DNA from: Gammaproteobacteria bacterium
Lineage (GTDB): Bacteria; Pseudomonadota; Gammaproteobacteria; UBA12402
Length of the DNA stretch: 16,120 nucleotides
Assembly (NCBI GenBank): GCA_028282395.1
Contig: JANQHY010000072.1
Coordinates: 1-16,120, forward strand
Direction: 5' to 3'
The notes beneath the pieces were generated by a model. The model saw only the letters and a program-made list of their open reading frames with translations. It searched no databases and had not been told where the DNA came from. Positions 7,883-14,638 of the stretch are shown one piece after another. Both the position numbers and the translations under genes were made by a program. The stretch's first letter is position 1. Every line of letters begins with the position of its first letter.

Positions 7883-8986
7883 ATGGCAGATAATGAATTA
7901 AGAATTGGGTTAGAGGGTGTAGCAATTGCTGAGACAGAGATCTCTCATGTTGATGGCGAGAAGGGTAAGTTGATCTATCGTGGTCATTTTATTGAAGAAC
8001 TGGCAAGAAACTACCCATTTGAAGCAATCGCCTATCTGCTATGGTACGGCAATCTCCCTTCAGAAAACGAGCTGGATGAATTTAAAGCAAAAATTCGCGC
8101 TAAACGCGAACTACCCACCCATTTAAAACAAATTATCGAACACCTGCCTAAAGATATGCCAATGATGCAGGTCATTCGTACGCTGATCTCAGCGATACAT
8201 ATCGATAAACCCTGGCCACCCACGCCTGATCAGGCGCTGGAAGTATTCGCCAAGGTACCGACAATTATCACCCATTATTACCACTATGCTAATGGTAACC
8301 GCATTATTCCACCGCACGCTGATCTCGATCATGCAGCCAACTATCTTTACATGCTTCATGGCAAAGAGTCTGATCAGGCTCATGTCCGCGCGCTTGAGAC
8401 CTACATGATTATCTCATTAGAGCATGGCATGAACGCCTCAACCTTTACTTCACGAGTCGTCACTGGCACTGAAGAGAATATCGTTGGCGCATTGAGTGCG
8501 GCTGTTGCTGCGCTTGAAGGCCCTCTGCATGGCGGCGCACCATCAAAAGTCGATGATATGCTCGAAGCAATTGGCTCAATAGATAATGCAGAGCCGTGGT
8601 TACGCAATGCAATTGAGTCTGGGCAACGCTTGATGGGTTTTGGCCACCGTGTCTATAAAACGTATGATCCACGTGCAGCAGTACTCAAAGAGGTTACCGA
8701 GGAATTGGCTTCTGAAAACAATCCACTCTTCCAGTTAGCCCTACATGTTGAAAAACTCGCTATTAAGCTACTTGAAGAGTATAAACCGGGACGTAATCTC
8801 TACCCCAATCTGGAGTTTTGGACTGCCGGTGTTCTACGCACCGTTGAGCTTCCTAGTGACCTCTATACAGCAACATTCTGCGCTAGCCGCGTAGCCGGAT
8901 GGTCAGCGCATATTATGGAACAAGCAGCAAATAATCGCCTTATCCGTCCTAGCAGTATCTATGTTGGTCCTTATCCGAAAGAGTAA
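7883..8986 (+). CDS. Citrate synthase family protein, short (CitZ/archaeal-like) form, with Glu at the catalytic Asp position
   Basis: The family condenses acetyl-CoA (or propionyl-CoA) with oxaloacetate to citrate (or methylcitrate) in the cytoplasm. The product has 367 residues and belongs to the compact type without the N-terminal extension of the long NADH-regulated GltA. It starts with GLEGVAIAETEIS and an IDG-like HVDGEKGKLIYRGH. EHGMNASTFTSRVV, GPLHGG (His 216) and FGHRVYKTYDPRA (His 255) are intact, as is the C-terminal SRVAGWSAH...EQ...NRLIRP. The third catalytic residue, Asp in the usual NVDF segment, is Glu 311 here (YPNLEFW). The start ATG has AGAGGA 6 bases upstream. A methyltransferase gene follows after 9 bases. 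Citrate versus 2-methylcitrate activity cannot be decided from sequence, so no symbol is given. Confidence 0.9.
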   Translation: MADNELRIGLEGVAIAETEISHVDGEKGKLIYRGHFIEELARNYPFEAIAYLLWYGNLPSENELDEFKAKIRAKRELPTHLKQIIEHLPKDMPMMQVIRTLISAIHIDKPWPPTPDQALEVFAKVPTIITHYYHYANGNRIIPPHADLDHAANYLYMLHGKESDQAHVRALETYMIISLEHGMNASTFTSRVVTGTEENIVGALSAAVAALEGPLHGGAPSKVDDMLEAIGSIDNAEPWLRNAIESGQRLMGFGHRVYKTYDPRAAVLKEVTEELASENNPLFQLALHVEKLAIKLLEEYKPGRNLYPNLEFWTAGVLRTVELPSDLYTATFCASRVAGWSAHIMEQAANNRLIRPSSIYVGPYPKE

Positions 8987-8995
8987 AGCCGCTAA

Positions 8996-9766
8996 ATGAC
9001 CCATGCAGATTGGTTGATTAACATTCTCCGCTGTCCTGAAACTGGACAGCGGTTTTCGCCACATAAGCAAGGGTTAATTCGCAGTGACGGTAAAATTTTT
9101 GCTGATCGCGATGCAATTCTATCACTAGTCTATCCAACGACGTTGGTAGGGCCAGACGCCAAAATGAATCGACTATATGAACGGATTGCACCATTCTATG
9201 ATCTCTCTGAACGAGCACTTGGCTGGATATTGACTGGAATCAATATGCAGCGTGGCCGTGAGAAAATTGTTTCGTTACTTAATCTGAGCCCTGGACAACG
9301 TCTTCTCGAAGTCTCTCCCGGACCAGGCGTCTTTCAACCGATGTTACGCCGAGCACTTGGCAACGATGCGGAAATGGTTGCACTGGACCTGTCGCATAAT
9401 ATGTTACGCCAATGCCGTAAACGCCATGCCGACCTAAATATTGAACTCGTGCAAGGAAATGGCCAATATTTGCCTTTTGCTGATGAATCGTTTGATGCGC
9501 TTTTCCATTTTGGTGGAATCAACCTTTTCAATGATGCCGATAAAGCTCTGAAAGAGTTTATTCGTGTGGTTCGCAAAGGGGGAACAGTCGCCTGGGGCGA
9601 TGAACTGATGAGTGATAACTTCCGCCATCCGCTTGGCCGCAGAATCTTACCACGGATGAATCCTGGATTTCTCAAGTCGCCGCCACAGATACCTGATATG
9701 CTGGTTGATGTACAAACCTATGAAGTCTATCAAGGCCTCGGTTATTTAACGATTGCGCGACGTTAA
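8996..9766 (+). CDS. Class I SAM-dependent methyltransferase with degenerate Trm112-like N-terminus
   Basis: The product has 256 residues. Residues 1-50 align by eye with the Trm112/zinc-ribbon pattern (LINILRCPETG, then LIRSDGKIFADRDAILSLVYP), but only Cys 13 of the usual four cysteines remains, so zinc binding is probably lost. A UbiE/COQ5-type Rossmann methyltransferase follows. Motif I is LLEVSPGPG at residues 103-111, the acidic ribose-binding residue is in MVALDLSHNML, a later LPFADESFDALFHFGGINLF covers the motif IV region, and then VRKGG. Substrate is unknown: a quinone, lipid or small metabolite is plausible for this fold. It lies 9 bases downstream of citrate synthase with only a weak ribosome binding site (GAG), suggesting co-transcription and coupling. 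It is not recognisably BioC despite bioH being nearby. Confidence 0.8.
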   Translation: MTHADWLINILRCPETGQRFSPHKQGLIRSDGKIFADRDAILSLVYPTTLVGPDAKMNRLYERIAPFYDLSERALGWILTGINMQRGREKIVSLLNLSPGQRLLEVSPGPGVFQPMLRRALGNDAEMVALDLSHNMLRQCRKRHADLNIELVQGNGQYLPFADESFDALFHFGGINLFNDADKALKEFIRVVRKGGTVAWGDELMSDNFRHPLGRRILPRMNPGFLKSPPQIPDMLVDVQTYEVYQGLGYLTIARR

Positions 9767-10122
9767 TCCTCTTTCTGCTGCTCCTTTTTTTCAGCAGCAG
9801 ATGATTTTGCTGCCCGGCCTTCATCAACAATCTTCTCACGTTCCAGCGAGGAGATGACATTTAAATTATAATGCTCAACCCAACGATAAATAAGAAATGC
9901 ATCAACCACCCACCAGATCCCGACAAGGAGAAAAAAGACAAAACCAATACCGATCATGGCGGTAGCAAAACCAAGGATTAGGAGCAGAATATATAACCAA
10001 CCCAATGGCTTACGCATGTAGAAACGGTGCAATCCCAAAGAGCCGAGAATAAACCATAGAACGTAGGCGACTGCCGCACTCTTTCTCATCACCTTAATCT
10101 TTTCAGCTGCATAATTATCCAT
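9763..10122 (-). CDS. Small TM2-domain membrane protein
   Basis: The product has about 119 residues and carries a TM2 domain. A first hydrophobic helix ends in GSLGLHRFY, the hallmark G-x-HRFY turn. A GWLYILLLILGF helix and a final FFLLVGIWWVVDAFLI helix with the conserved WW-(V/L)-(V/I)-D pattern follow. The tail is charged, with Lys/Glu/Gln. TM2 proteins sit in the inner membrane and mostly have no assigned function. The ATG at 10120-10122 is preferred because GGAGAGGA lies just upstream; an ATG four codons earlier (10132-10134) has no ribosome binding site. The gene converges on the methyltransferase, and the stop codons of both are contained in one TTAA (9763-9766). Confidence 0.75.
   Translation of the reverse strand: MDNYAAEKIKVMRKSAAVAYVLWFILGSLGLHRFYMRKPLGWLYILLLILGFATAMIGIGFVFFLLVGIWWVVDAFLIYRWVEHYNLNVISSLEREKIVDEGRAAKSSAAEKKEQQKED
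9774..9801. terminator. Perfect 9-bp hairpin at the convergent gene junction (weak terminator candidate)
   Basis: TCTGCTGCT (9774-9782) and AGCAGCAGA (9793-9801) form a perfect 9-bp inverted repeat with a 10-base loop. It lies just after the methyltransferase stop and within the 3' end of the TM2 gene. No strong T-tract follows on either strand, so intrinsic termination is uncertain; it may only slow RNA decay. Confidence 0.35.
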
Positions 10123-10226
10123 ATTCCTCTCCATTAATGTCTTATATATTGCTTACCTAAAAAACTAACAGATTGCCCGCTATAGATCAATGATGACAAG
10201 TATAAGCTCTATTCTCTTCATTCTTT

Positions 10227-10253
10227 CCCTTTTTCCCACTTGCGCGAGAGGGG
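10227..10253. repeat. Imperfect GAGAGGGG hairpin (possible REP-like element)
   Basis: CCCTTTTT (10227-10234) can pair, with G-U wobbles, to GAGAGGGG (10246-10253) around an 11-base loop containing CCCACTTGCGC. The arms and loop resemble the CCTCTC.../...GAGAGG hairpin at 15267-15291, so the two may be degenerate copies of one intergenic palindromic repeat. Confidence 0.3.
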
Positions 10254-10290
10254 CAGCAATAGAAAACTCAGAGAAACTCTCTTTCAATAC

Positions 10291-10319
10291 TTGATTCCTA
10301 TAAACCTGCCGATTACAAT
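10291..10319 (+). promoter_or_regulatory. Sigma70-type promoter for the pil-coaE operon
   Basis: TTGATT (10291-10296), a 17-base spacer and TACAAT (10314-10319, 5 of 6) predict transcription from about 10326, giving a leader of roughly 73 bases before pilA. No -24/-12 sigma54 element, common upstream of pilA in other bacteria, is visible. The leader starts with a short hairpin ATGGAA-N5-TTCCAT (10326-10342) followed by a run of nine T (10350-10358), which could attenuate. Confidence 0.55.
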
Positions 10320-10398
10320 TTAATTATGGAAATTTCTTCCATCTACTCTTTTTTTTTGCAGCCATTAAGGCAAAACTAAAATTCCCATTGAGGAGACC

Positions 10399-10794
10399 AT
10401 GATGAAACATCATGCTTTTACTTTAATTGAACTACTTGTCGTCATTGCAATCATTGGCATTCTAACTGCCATTGCACTGCCATCATACAAAGGCTATCTG
10501 ATGCGCGCGCGTTTTTCAGAAGTTATTATCGCAACGACTCCATTCAAAACAGCGATTGCAATAGCATTAGAAGATGGTATTACAATGAGTGAGTTAAATA
10601 GTGGTAATTATAATATCCCCAACTCGCCACCAGCAACAGAAAATCTCGCTAGTGTAACAGTTGACCAAGGTATTATTACTGCCACAGCCACTGAACGTGC
10701 CAGCGGTGACAGCTATATTTTAACGCCTGACAGTGAAGGGGCACAATGGCAAATAAGCGGCAGCTGCCTCAAGGATGGCTTATGCAGCAATTAA
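10399..10794 (+). CDS. pilA: Type IV major-pilin-like prepilin
   Basis: The product has 131 residues with a class III signal sequence: a short basic leader MMKHHA, then FTLIELLVVIAIIGILTAIALPSY. The Glu at mature position 5 is present. The residue before the cleavage site is Ala rather than the usual Gly. The hydrophobic helix anchors the subunit in the inner membrane and forms the pilus core after processing. The C-terminal globular domain is small and ends in a Cys-pair loop (GSCLKDGLC), like a short D-region disulfide. AGGAG at 10391-10395 is 3 bases from the first ATG and 6 from the second (10402), so the shorter leader may be the real one. It overlaps pilB by 13 bases. The prepilin peptidase and retraction ATPase must be encoded elsewhere if the pilus is functional. 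Confidence 0.88.
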   Translation: MMKHHAFTLIELLVVIAIIGILTAIALPSYKGYLMRARFSEVIIATTPFKTAIAIALEDGITMSELNSGNYNIPNSPPATENLASVTVDQGIITATATERASGDSYILTPDSEGAQWQISGSCLKDGLCSN

Positions 10795-11960
10795 TCAATA
10801 ATTTATTACAACAAAATCTGCAGTCACTATCTGTTAATGATTCATCACTGATCCGTTTTATTGACGATCTTATCAATCAGGCCATTACCCAACAAGCCAG
10901 TGATATTCATTGTGAACCCTACCAACAGCGCTATCGCATTCGCTTCCGCATTGACGGACTGCTGCATGAGGTAGCACAACCACCACTCACTATTTCCGCA
11001 CAATTAGTGTCACGCATCAAAATCATGGCCAATTTAGATATTGCTGAGCGCCGTCTCCCGCAAGATGGTCGCTGCCAGCACGGTCATAACGATATTCGTA
11101 TCAGCACCTGCCCAACACTGTACGGTGAAAAAATCGTCATACGACTAATGAGTATAGATAAACGCATACTTGCTATTGAATCACTTGGTTTCACTAGCGC
11201 ACAACAGGAAATTTTTCTAGCAGCAATTAGTCAACCACAAGGACTCATTCTCATTACTGGCCCTACTGGTAGCGGCAAAACGATGTCGCTCTACTCAGCA
11301 CTGCAATACCTTAACCATGACGATAAGAATATTATTACTATTGAAGATCCTGTTGAACTTATCATTGATGGAATTAATCAGGTAGCAGTGAATCGCAAAG
11401 CACAACTCGATTTTGCGAAGGCACTGCGCGCTTTTTTACGCCAGGATCCTGATATTATTATGGTTGGTGAGATTCGCGATAGCGAAACGGCAACAATCGC
11501 CCTGCGGGCAGCACAGACTGGCCATCTTGTTCTATCAACGCTTCATAGCAATAACAGTCACGAAGCAATAACACGCTTAATTAGTATGGGCATTCCACTC
11601 TATCAAATAATGAGTAGCGTCATCCTGATTACGGCACAGCGACTAATCCGTAAACTCTGCAACCATTGCAAAACGACAACAGATACGAACTCTCTGATAC
11701 AGAAAAAATTTCAATTGGATGATGGAAAACTACTCTATCATGCTGTTGGTTGCCAGCGCTGTCTTCAGGGTTATCGTGGGCGCATGGCACTACATGAACT
11801 GCTTCCTATTAAATATTCACTCTACGATCACTCTAATGAACAGACAATGCTGCAACAATTAAAACAGCACGCCATTACCACTTTGCAGCAGCGTGCAAAA
11901 CAAATTCTTATATCAGGAGAAAGCTCATTAACAGAAATTCAACGCGCCCTCTGCCATTAA
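10782..11960 (+). CDS. pilB: Type IV pilus assembly ATPase, short form lacking the N-terminal domain
   Basis: This is a GspE/PilB hexameric ATPase that powers pilin extraction at the inner-membrane base of the pilus. The product has about 392 residues versus roughly 560-570 in typical PilB. It begins directly at the N2 region (QQASDIHCEPYQ-RYRIRFRIDG), so the MshEN-type N1 domain is missing. Visible motifs are Walker A GPTGSGKT (Lys 166), the Asp box ITIEDPVEL, Walker B DPDIIMVGEIRD, the His box AAQTGHLVLSTLHSN, and a tetracysteine zinc motif CNHC...CQRC. The ATG at 10782 is chosen because AAGGA lies 6 bases upstream; an in-frame ATG at 10746 lies deeper in pilA. It overlaps pilA by 13 bases, and its 3' end contains the predicted pilC start. 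It is closest in size to HofB-like proteins; retraction PilT is less likely given the zinc motif and context. Confidence 0.9.
   Translation: MQQLINNLLQQNLQSLSVNDSSLIRFIDDLINQAITQQASDIHCEPYQQRYRIRFRIDGLLHEVAQPPLTISAQLVSRIKIMANLDIAERRLPQDGRCQHGHNDIRISTCPTLYGEKIVIRLMSIDKRILAIESLGFTSAQQEIFLAAISQPQGLILITGPTGSGKTMSLYSALQYLNHDDKNIITIEDPVELIIDGINQVAVNRKAQLDFAKALRAFLRQDPDIIMVGEIRDSETATIALRAAQTGHLVLSTLHSNNSHEAITRLISMGIPLYQIMSSVILITAQRLIRKLCNHCKTTTDTNSLIQKKFQLDDGKLLYHAVGCQRCLQGYRGRMALHELLPIKYSLYDHSNEQTMLQQLKQHAITTLQQRAKQILISGESSLTEIQRALCH
11915..11929 (+). promoter_or_regulatory. Shine-Dalgarno and ATT start of pilC
   Basis: AGGAG at 11915-11919 is followed after 7 bases by ATT (11927-11929), in frame with pilC. 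No in-frame ATG, GTG or TTG exists between the preceding in-frame stops (11834-11839) and ATG 12167. This site decides the start call for pilC and lies inside the last codons of pilB. Confidence 0.6.
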
Positions 11961-13150
11961 AACTTTTCTATTGGCAGGGAGTTGATCGTCAACAGCAACC
12001 ATGCCATGGCACTATCCATGCTAACAATAAAAACTATGCCGAAGCACTATTAATTCATCAAGGCATTATCATAAAAAAAATTCACAGTTTATCGCGCCAC
12101 CATTTTTACTGGCAACAGCGTATTAAACCAACTGCCGTTACTCAACTACTTCAGCAACTAGGATTAATGCTTAATGCTGGCATCAGTCTCCTTGACAGTT
12201 TGGCAGCACTCGCAAACCAACAACAGTATCCTGCGCTACAACAGCTGCTGACACAATTACAGCAACAGATTAAACAGGGCAACAGTTTCTCTAACGCTGT
12301 TGAGCAGCAGCACAGCTATTTTGATACATTAACTTGTCGACTTATCAGCGCTGGTGAGCAGTCAGGTAATCTCGAAAAAATGTTGCAACGCGCAGCGGAT
12401 TACCGTCAACACAGCGAAACCCTGAAACAACGTATCCGCTCGGCCTGTCTCTATCCAGCAATTGTCTTGACGACTGCCACAGTCGTTACCTTAATACTAT
12501 TGCTAGTGGTTGTACCACAATTCTGCCAACTCTTTGCTGATAATCATATTGCTCTACCACAATTAACCCAACAAATTATCAATTTATCCCAACAACTGCA
12601 TCATCACTATAAGACTTTGCTATTACTACCACTATCTCTCTTAACGATGAAATTTGTTAGCCCACATTCACACCATCTCAATCAATTCCACGATTGGCTA
12701 CTATTAAAATTACCTGTTGTGGGAAATATTATTAAAAAAAGGATCATCGTCCGCTGCCTGGAAACACTGGCCACCACTTTTTCTGCTGGCATTCCACTAC
12801 TTGAAGGTTTGGCAATGAGCGCAGCAGTTGCTAACAATGACTGCTTTTATCGTGCATTGATGGCCATAGAGACCAGTGTTGCAAAAGGTCAATCACTGCA
12901 CCAGGCAATACAACAATCAACGCTATTCTCACCATTGGTGGTTGAAATGGTTGCCTGCGGTGAGAGAAGTGGCCAACTAGATAAATTAATAATGCATCTG
13001 ACAACATACTATCGCCAACAAATCGATCACTTTATTGCTAACCTTAACACTTTACTTGAACCAGTGATTATGGTGATATTAGGAGGAGTTATTGGTTTTA
13101 TACTGGTAGCAATTTATCTACCCATTTTCCAGTTAGGTAAGGTCATTTAA
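11927..13150 (+). CDS. pilC: Type IV pilus inner-membrane platform protein, probable ATT start
   Basis: PilC/GspF is the inner-membrane platform on which the PilB ATPase drives pilin assembly. From ATT 11927 the product has about 407 residues, the usual family length. The N-terminal segment LKLFYWQGVDRQQQP and AEALLIHQGIIIKKI match the conserved PilC start (F-x-W/Y-x-G-x-D, then eA---L--qGi). Two T2SSF domains follow, the first opening with TQLLQQLGLMLNAGISLL and SAGEQSGNLEKML, the second with ETLATTFSAGIPLLEGL and VACGERSGQLDKL. Hydrophobic segments occur at LTTATVVTLILLLVVV, LLLLPLSLLTM and VIMVILGGVIGFILVAIYLP. The first canonical start, ATG 12167 (codon 81), would delete the conserved N-terminus. 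The CDS overlaps pilB by 34 bases; its TAA shares the A of the coaE ATG. Confidence 0.85.
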   Translation: MNRNSTRPLPLKLFYWQGVDRQQQPCHGTIHANNKNYAEALLIHQGIIIKKIHSLSRHHFYWQQRIKPTAVTQLLQQLGLMLNAGISLLDSLAALANQQQYPALQQLLTQLQQQIKQGNSFSNAVEQQHSYFDTLTCRLISAGEQSGNLEKMLQRAADYRQHSETLKQRIRSACLYPAIVLTTATVVTLILLLVVVPQFCQLFADNHIALPQLTQQIINLSQQLHHHYKTLLLLPLSLLTMKFVSPHSHHLNQFHDWLLLKLPVVGNIIKKRIIVRCLETLATTFSAGIPLLEGLAMSAAVANNDCFYRALMAIETSVAKGQSLHQAIQQSTLFSPLVVEMVACGERSGQLDKLIMHLTTYYRQQIDHFIANLNTLLEPVIMVILGGVIGFILVAIYLPIFQLGKVI

Positions 13151-13761
13151 TGGCAAAAGAGAAATTAGTAGTTGGACTGACCGGTGGCATCGGCAGTGGC
13201 AAAAGTGAAGTCGCAACACGATTTGCCAAACTGGGCGCTGAAGTGATTGACGCCGATAAATTGGCCCACCAGCTATTACAACCTGGCAGCAAACAGTTTG
13301 CCGCCACCGTGAAGCGCTTTGGCAGTGATCTTCTCTGCAGTGATGGCACTATTGATCGCGCCCGCCTGGCAAAAATCATCTTTGCCAACCGACGTGAGCA
13401 GCGCTGGTTAGAACAGCTCCTCCACCCCGTTATTCGTGAAATCATGGCTGAACAGATTGCCAATAGCAGTGCTGACTATACTATTCTAGTCATTCCACTA
13501 TTAGTAGAGAACTGGCCACACCCATTAGTTAATCGTGTTCTGGTCGTTGACAGCGATCGTGCGTTACAGCAGGCACGAACGCAGCAACGTGACCACGCCA
13601 GCAAAGACAAAATTGACGCGGTGATGGCACGCCAGGCAAGCCGTGAACAGCGCCTTAGTCATGCTGATGATGTGATCGACAATCGCGGCAGCTTAAACCA
13701 ACTTGATGCCAAAGTGGCAGAACTTCACCACTACTATCTGACATTATGCGCCAAAGACTAA
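13150..13761 (+). CDS. coaE: Dephospho-CoA kinase
   Basis: The enzyme phosphorylates the 3'-hydroxyl of dephospho-CoA with ATP, the last step of coenzyme A synthesis, in the cytoplasm. The product has 203 residues, the usual length. The P-loop is GLTGGIGSGKS at residues 9-19, followed by the substrate-binding VIDADKLAHQLL, LLHPVIREIM and IPLLVENW with NRVLVVD, and the lid region RDHASKDKIDAVMARQ ending in DDVIDN. The ATG overlaps the pilC stop (TAATG), indicating coupling to the pilus operon. A pil-coaE arrangement is common in gammaproteobacteria, where pilD normally lies before coaE and yacG or zapD after it; neither is here. Its 3' end converges on bioH with an 11-base gap. Confidence 0.95.
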   Translation: MAKEKLVVGLTGGIGSGKSEVATRFAKLGAEVIDADKLAHQLLQPGSKQFAATVKRFGSDLLCSDGTIDRARLAKIIFANRREQRWLEQLLHPVIREIMAEQIANSSADYTILVIPLLVENWPHPLVNRVLVVDSDRALQQARTQQRDHASKDKIDAVMARQASREQRLSHADDVIDNRGSLNQLDAKVAELHHYYLTLCAKD

Positions 13762-13772
13762 GCAACGGATTA

Positions 13773-14543
13773 TCATAGCCCCGGCAAAAGCGCTTTTAGG
13801 CAACTTTTGAATTCTTGTGGATGTGTCCAAAATGGTATGTGATGCGCCTCAGGAATCACATGCAAAACTGTTCTAGCATTAAGTTGTTTAAGCGGCTCAT
13901 GACAGGTAGTGGGCAAAGAGGGGTCTCTGCCTCCTAGAATAAGATCAATCGGACATTGAACTGTTTTAAATTCTTCTCTTAAATCTGCCATATCTGCAAT
14001 ATTCATACCTTTTAACACAATCTCCAGATCACCATATGTTGTCTCATCTACCAGCTGACATAACTGCTCATACTCCTTAGGTTTAGTATCAAAATCAGCA
14101 AATTCAGAGACGCAAAACGATTTAAAAAATGACTTAAAGCCCACTTCTCTAATTTCAGCAAATGCTGCTTTGAACCCAGGCTGTGGAATCCCTGGCCAGC
14201 CTTCGTCCTCAATAAATCTCGGTGAAACCGCTACACCAATAATCCTTCTAACCCGTTGCGGGTATCTTGCCGCAATCGAGATAGTTATCTGGCCACCCAA
14301 TGACCATGGCAAATAAATCGCCTGCTCAGGCAAATAGGGTAAAATAGCATCAGCAAAGTCATCAATACTGTTAATCTGTGATTGCCATGGGCTTTGCCCC
14401 ATGCCCGGTAGATCAATATTGGTAATACGGTAGTGTGGTAGCAATATATCAGCAATAGTTTGCATATAGCGATGATCGGAACCCGTGCCATGAATCAGCA
14501 CAATATCTTCGCCCTGCCCTGCTACCTCTTTATAAATTGACAT
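13773..14543 (-). CDS. bioH: Pimeloyl-[acyl-carrier protein] methyl ester esterase
   Basis: BioH is an alpha/beta hydrolase that removes the methyl group from pimeloyl-ACP methyl ester, ending the BioC/BioH pimelate phase of biotin synthesis. From the ATG at 14541-14543 the product has 256 residues, exactly the E. coli BioH length. The catalytic triad falls at Ser 81 (PWSLGG), Asp 207 (GGRDPSLP) and His 235 (HHIPFWTHP), almost the E. coli positions 82, 207 and 235. The segments SPRFIEDEGWPGI and FKAAFAEI match BioH rather than generic hydrolases. The nucleophile elbow has Pro in place of the first Gly. GAGAG lies about 10 bases before this ATG; a TTG 12 codons upstream gives a poorer fit. It stands alone, away from other bio genes in this window. 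Confidence 0.85.
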   Translation of the reverse strand: MSIYKEVAGQGEDIVLIHGTGSDHRYMQTIADILLPHYRITNIDLPGMGQSPWQSQINSIDDFADAILPYLPEQAIYLPWSLGGQITISIAARYPQRVRRIIGVAVSPRFIEDEGWPGIPQPGFKAAFAEIREVGFKSFFKSFCVSEFADFDTKPKEYEQLCQLVDETTYGDLEIVLKGMNIADMADLREEFKTVQCPIDLILGGRDPSLPTTCHEPLKQLNARTVLHVIPEAHHIPFWTHPQEFKSCLKALLPGL

Positions 14544-14638
14544 CGTTACTTTTCTCTCATTATCGTTGTTATCAGCCAAAGCGCAACCCCAGCTGTGCTT
14601 TTAGTGGGAGAAACACTATCACGTTATAAAATATTGGT

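Noticed and set aside
8996..9766. Calling the methyltransferase BioC because bioH is in the window
   Set aside because: It is over 4 kb away in another operon, has a Trm112-like N-terminus not found in BioC, and shows no BioC-specific motif I could identify.
10260..10398. Sigma54 (-24/-12) promoter for pilA
   Set aside because: No GG-N10-GC arrangement with the right flanks was found; a sigma70 match at 10291-10319 fits better.
11834..12170. pilC as a pseudogene or frameshifted N-terminus
   Set aside because: The upstream frame is open, conserved and of the right length. A strong Shine-Dalgarno before ATT explains it without a frameshift.
13786..13797. Perfect palindrome AAAAGCGCTTTT as a bidirectional terminator between coaE and bioH
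   Set aside because: It lies inside the bioH coding end, the stem is only 5-6 bp without a usable loop, and no T-tract follows.
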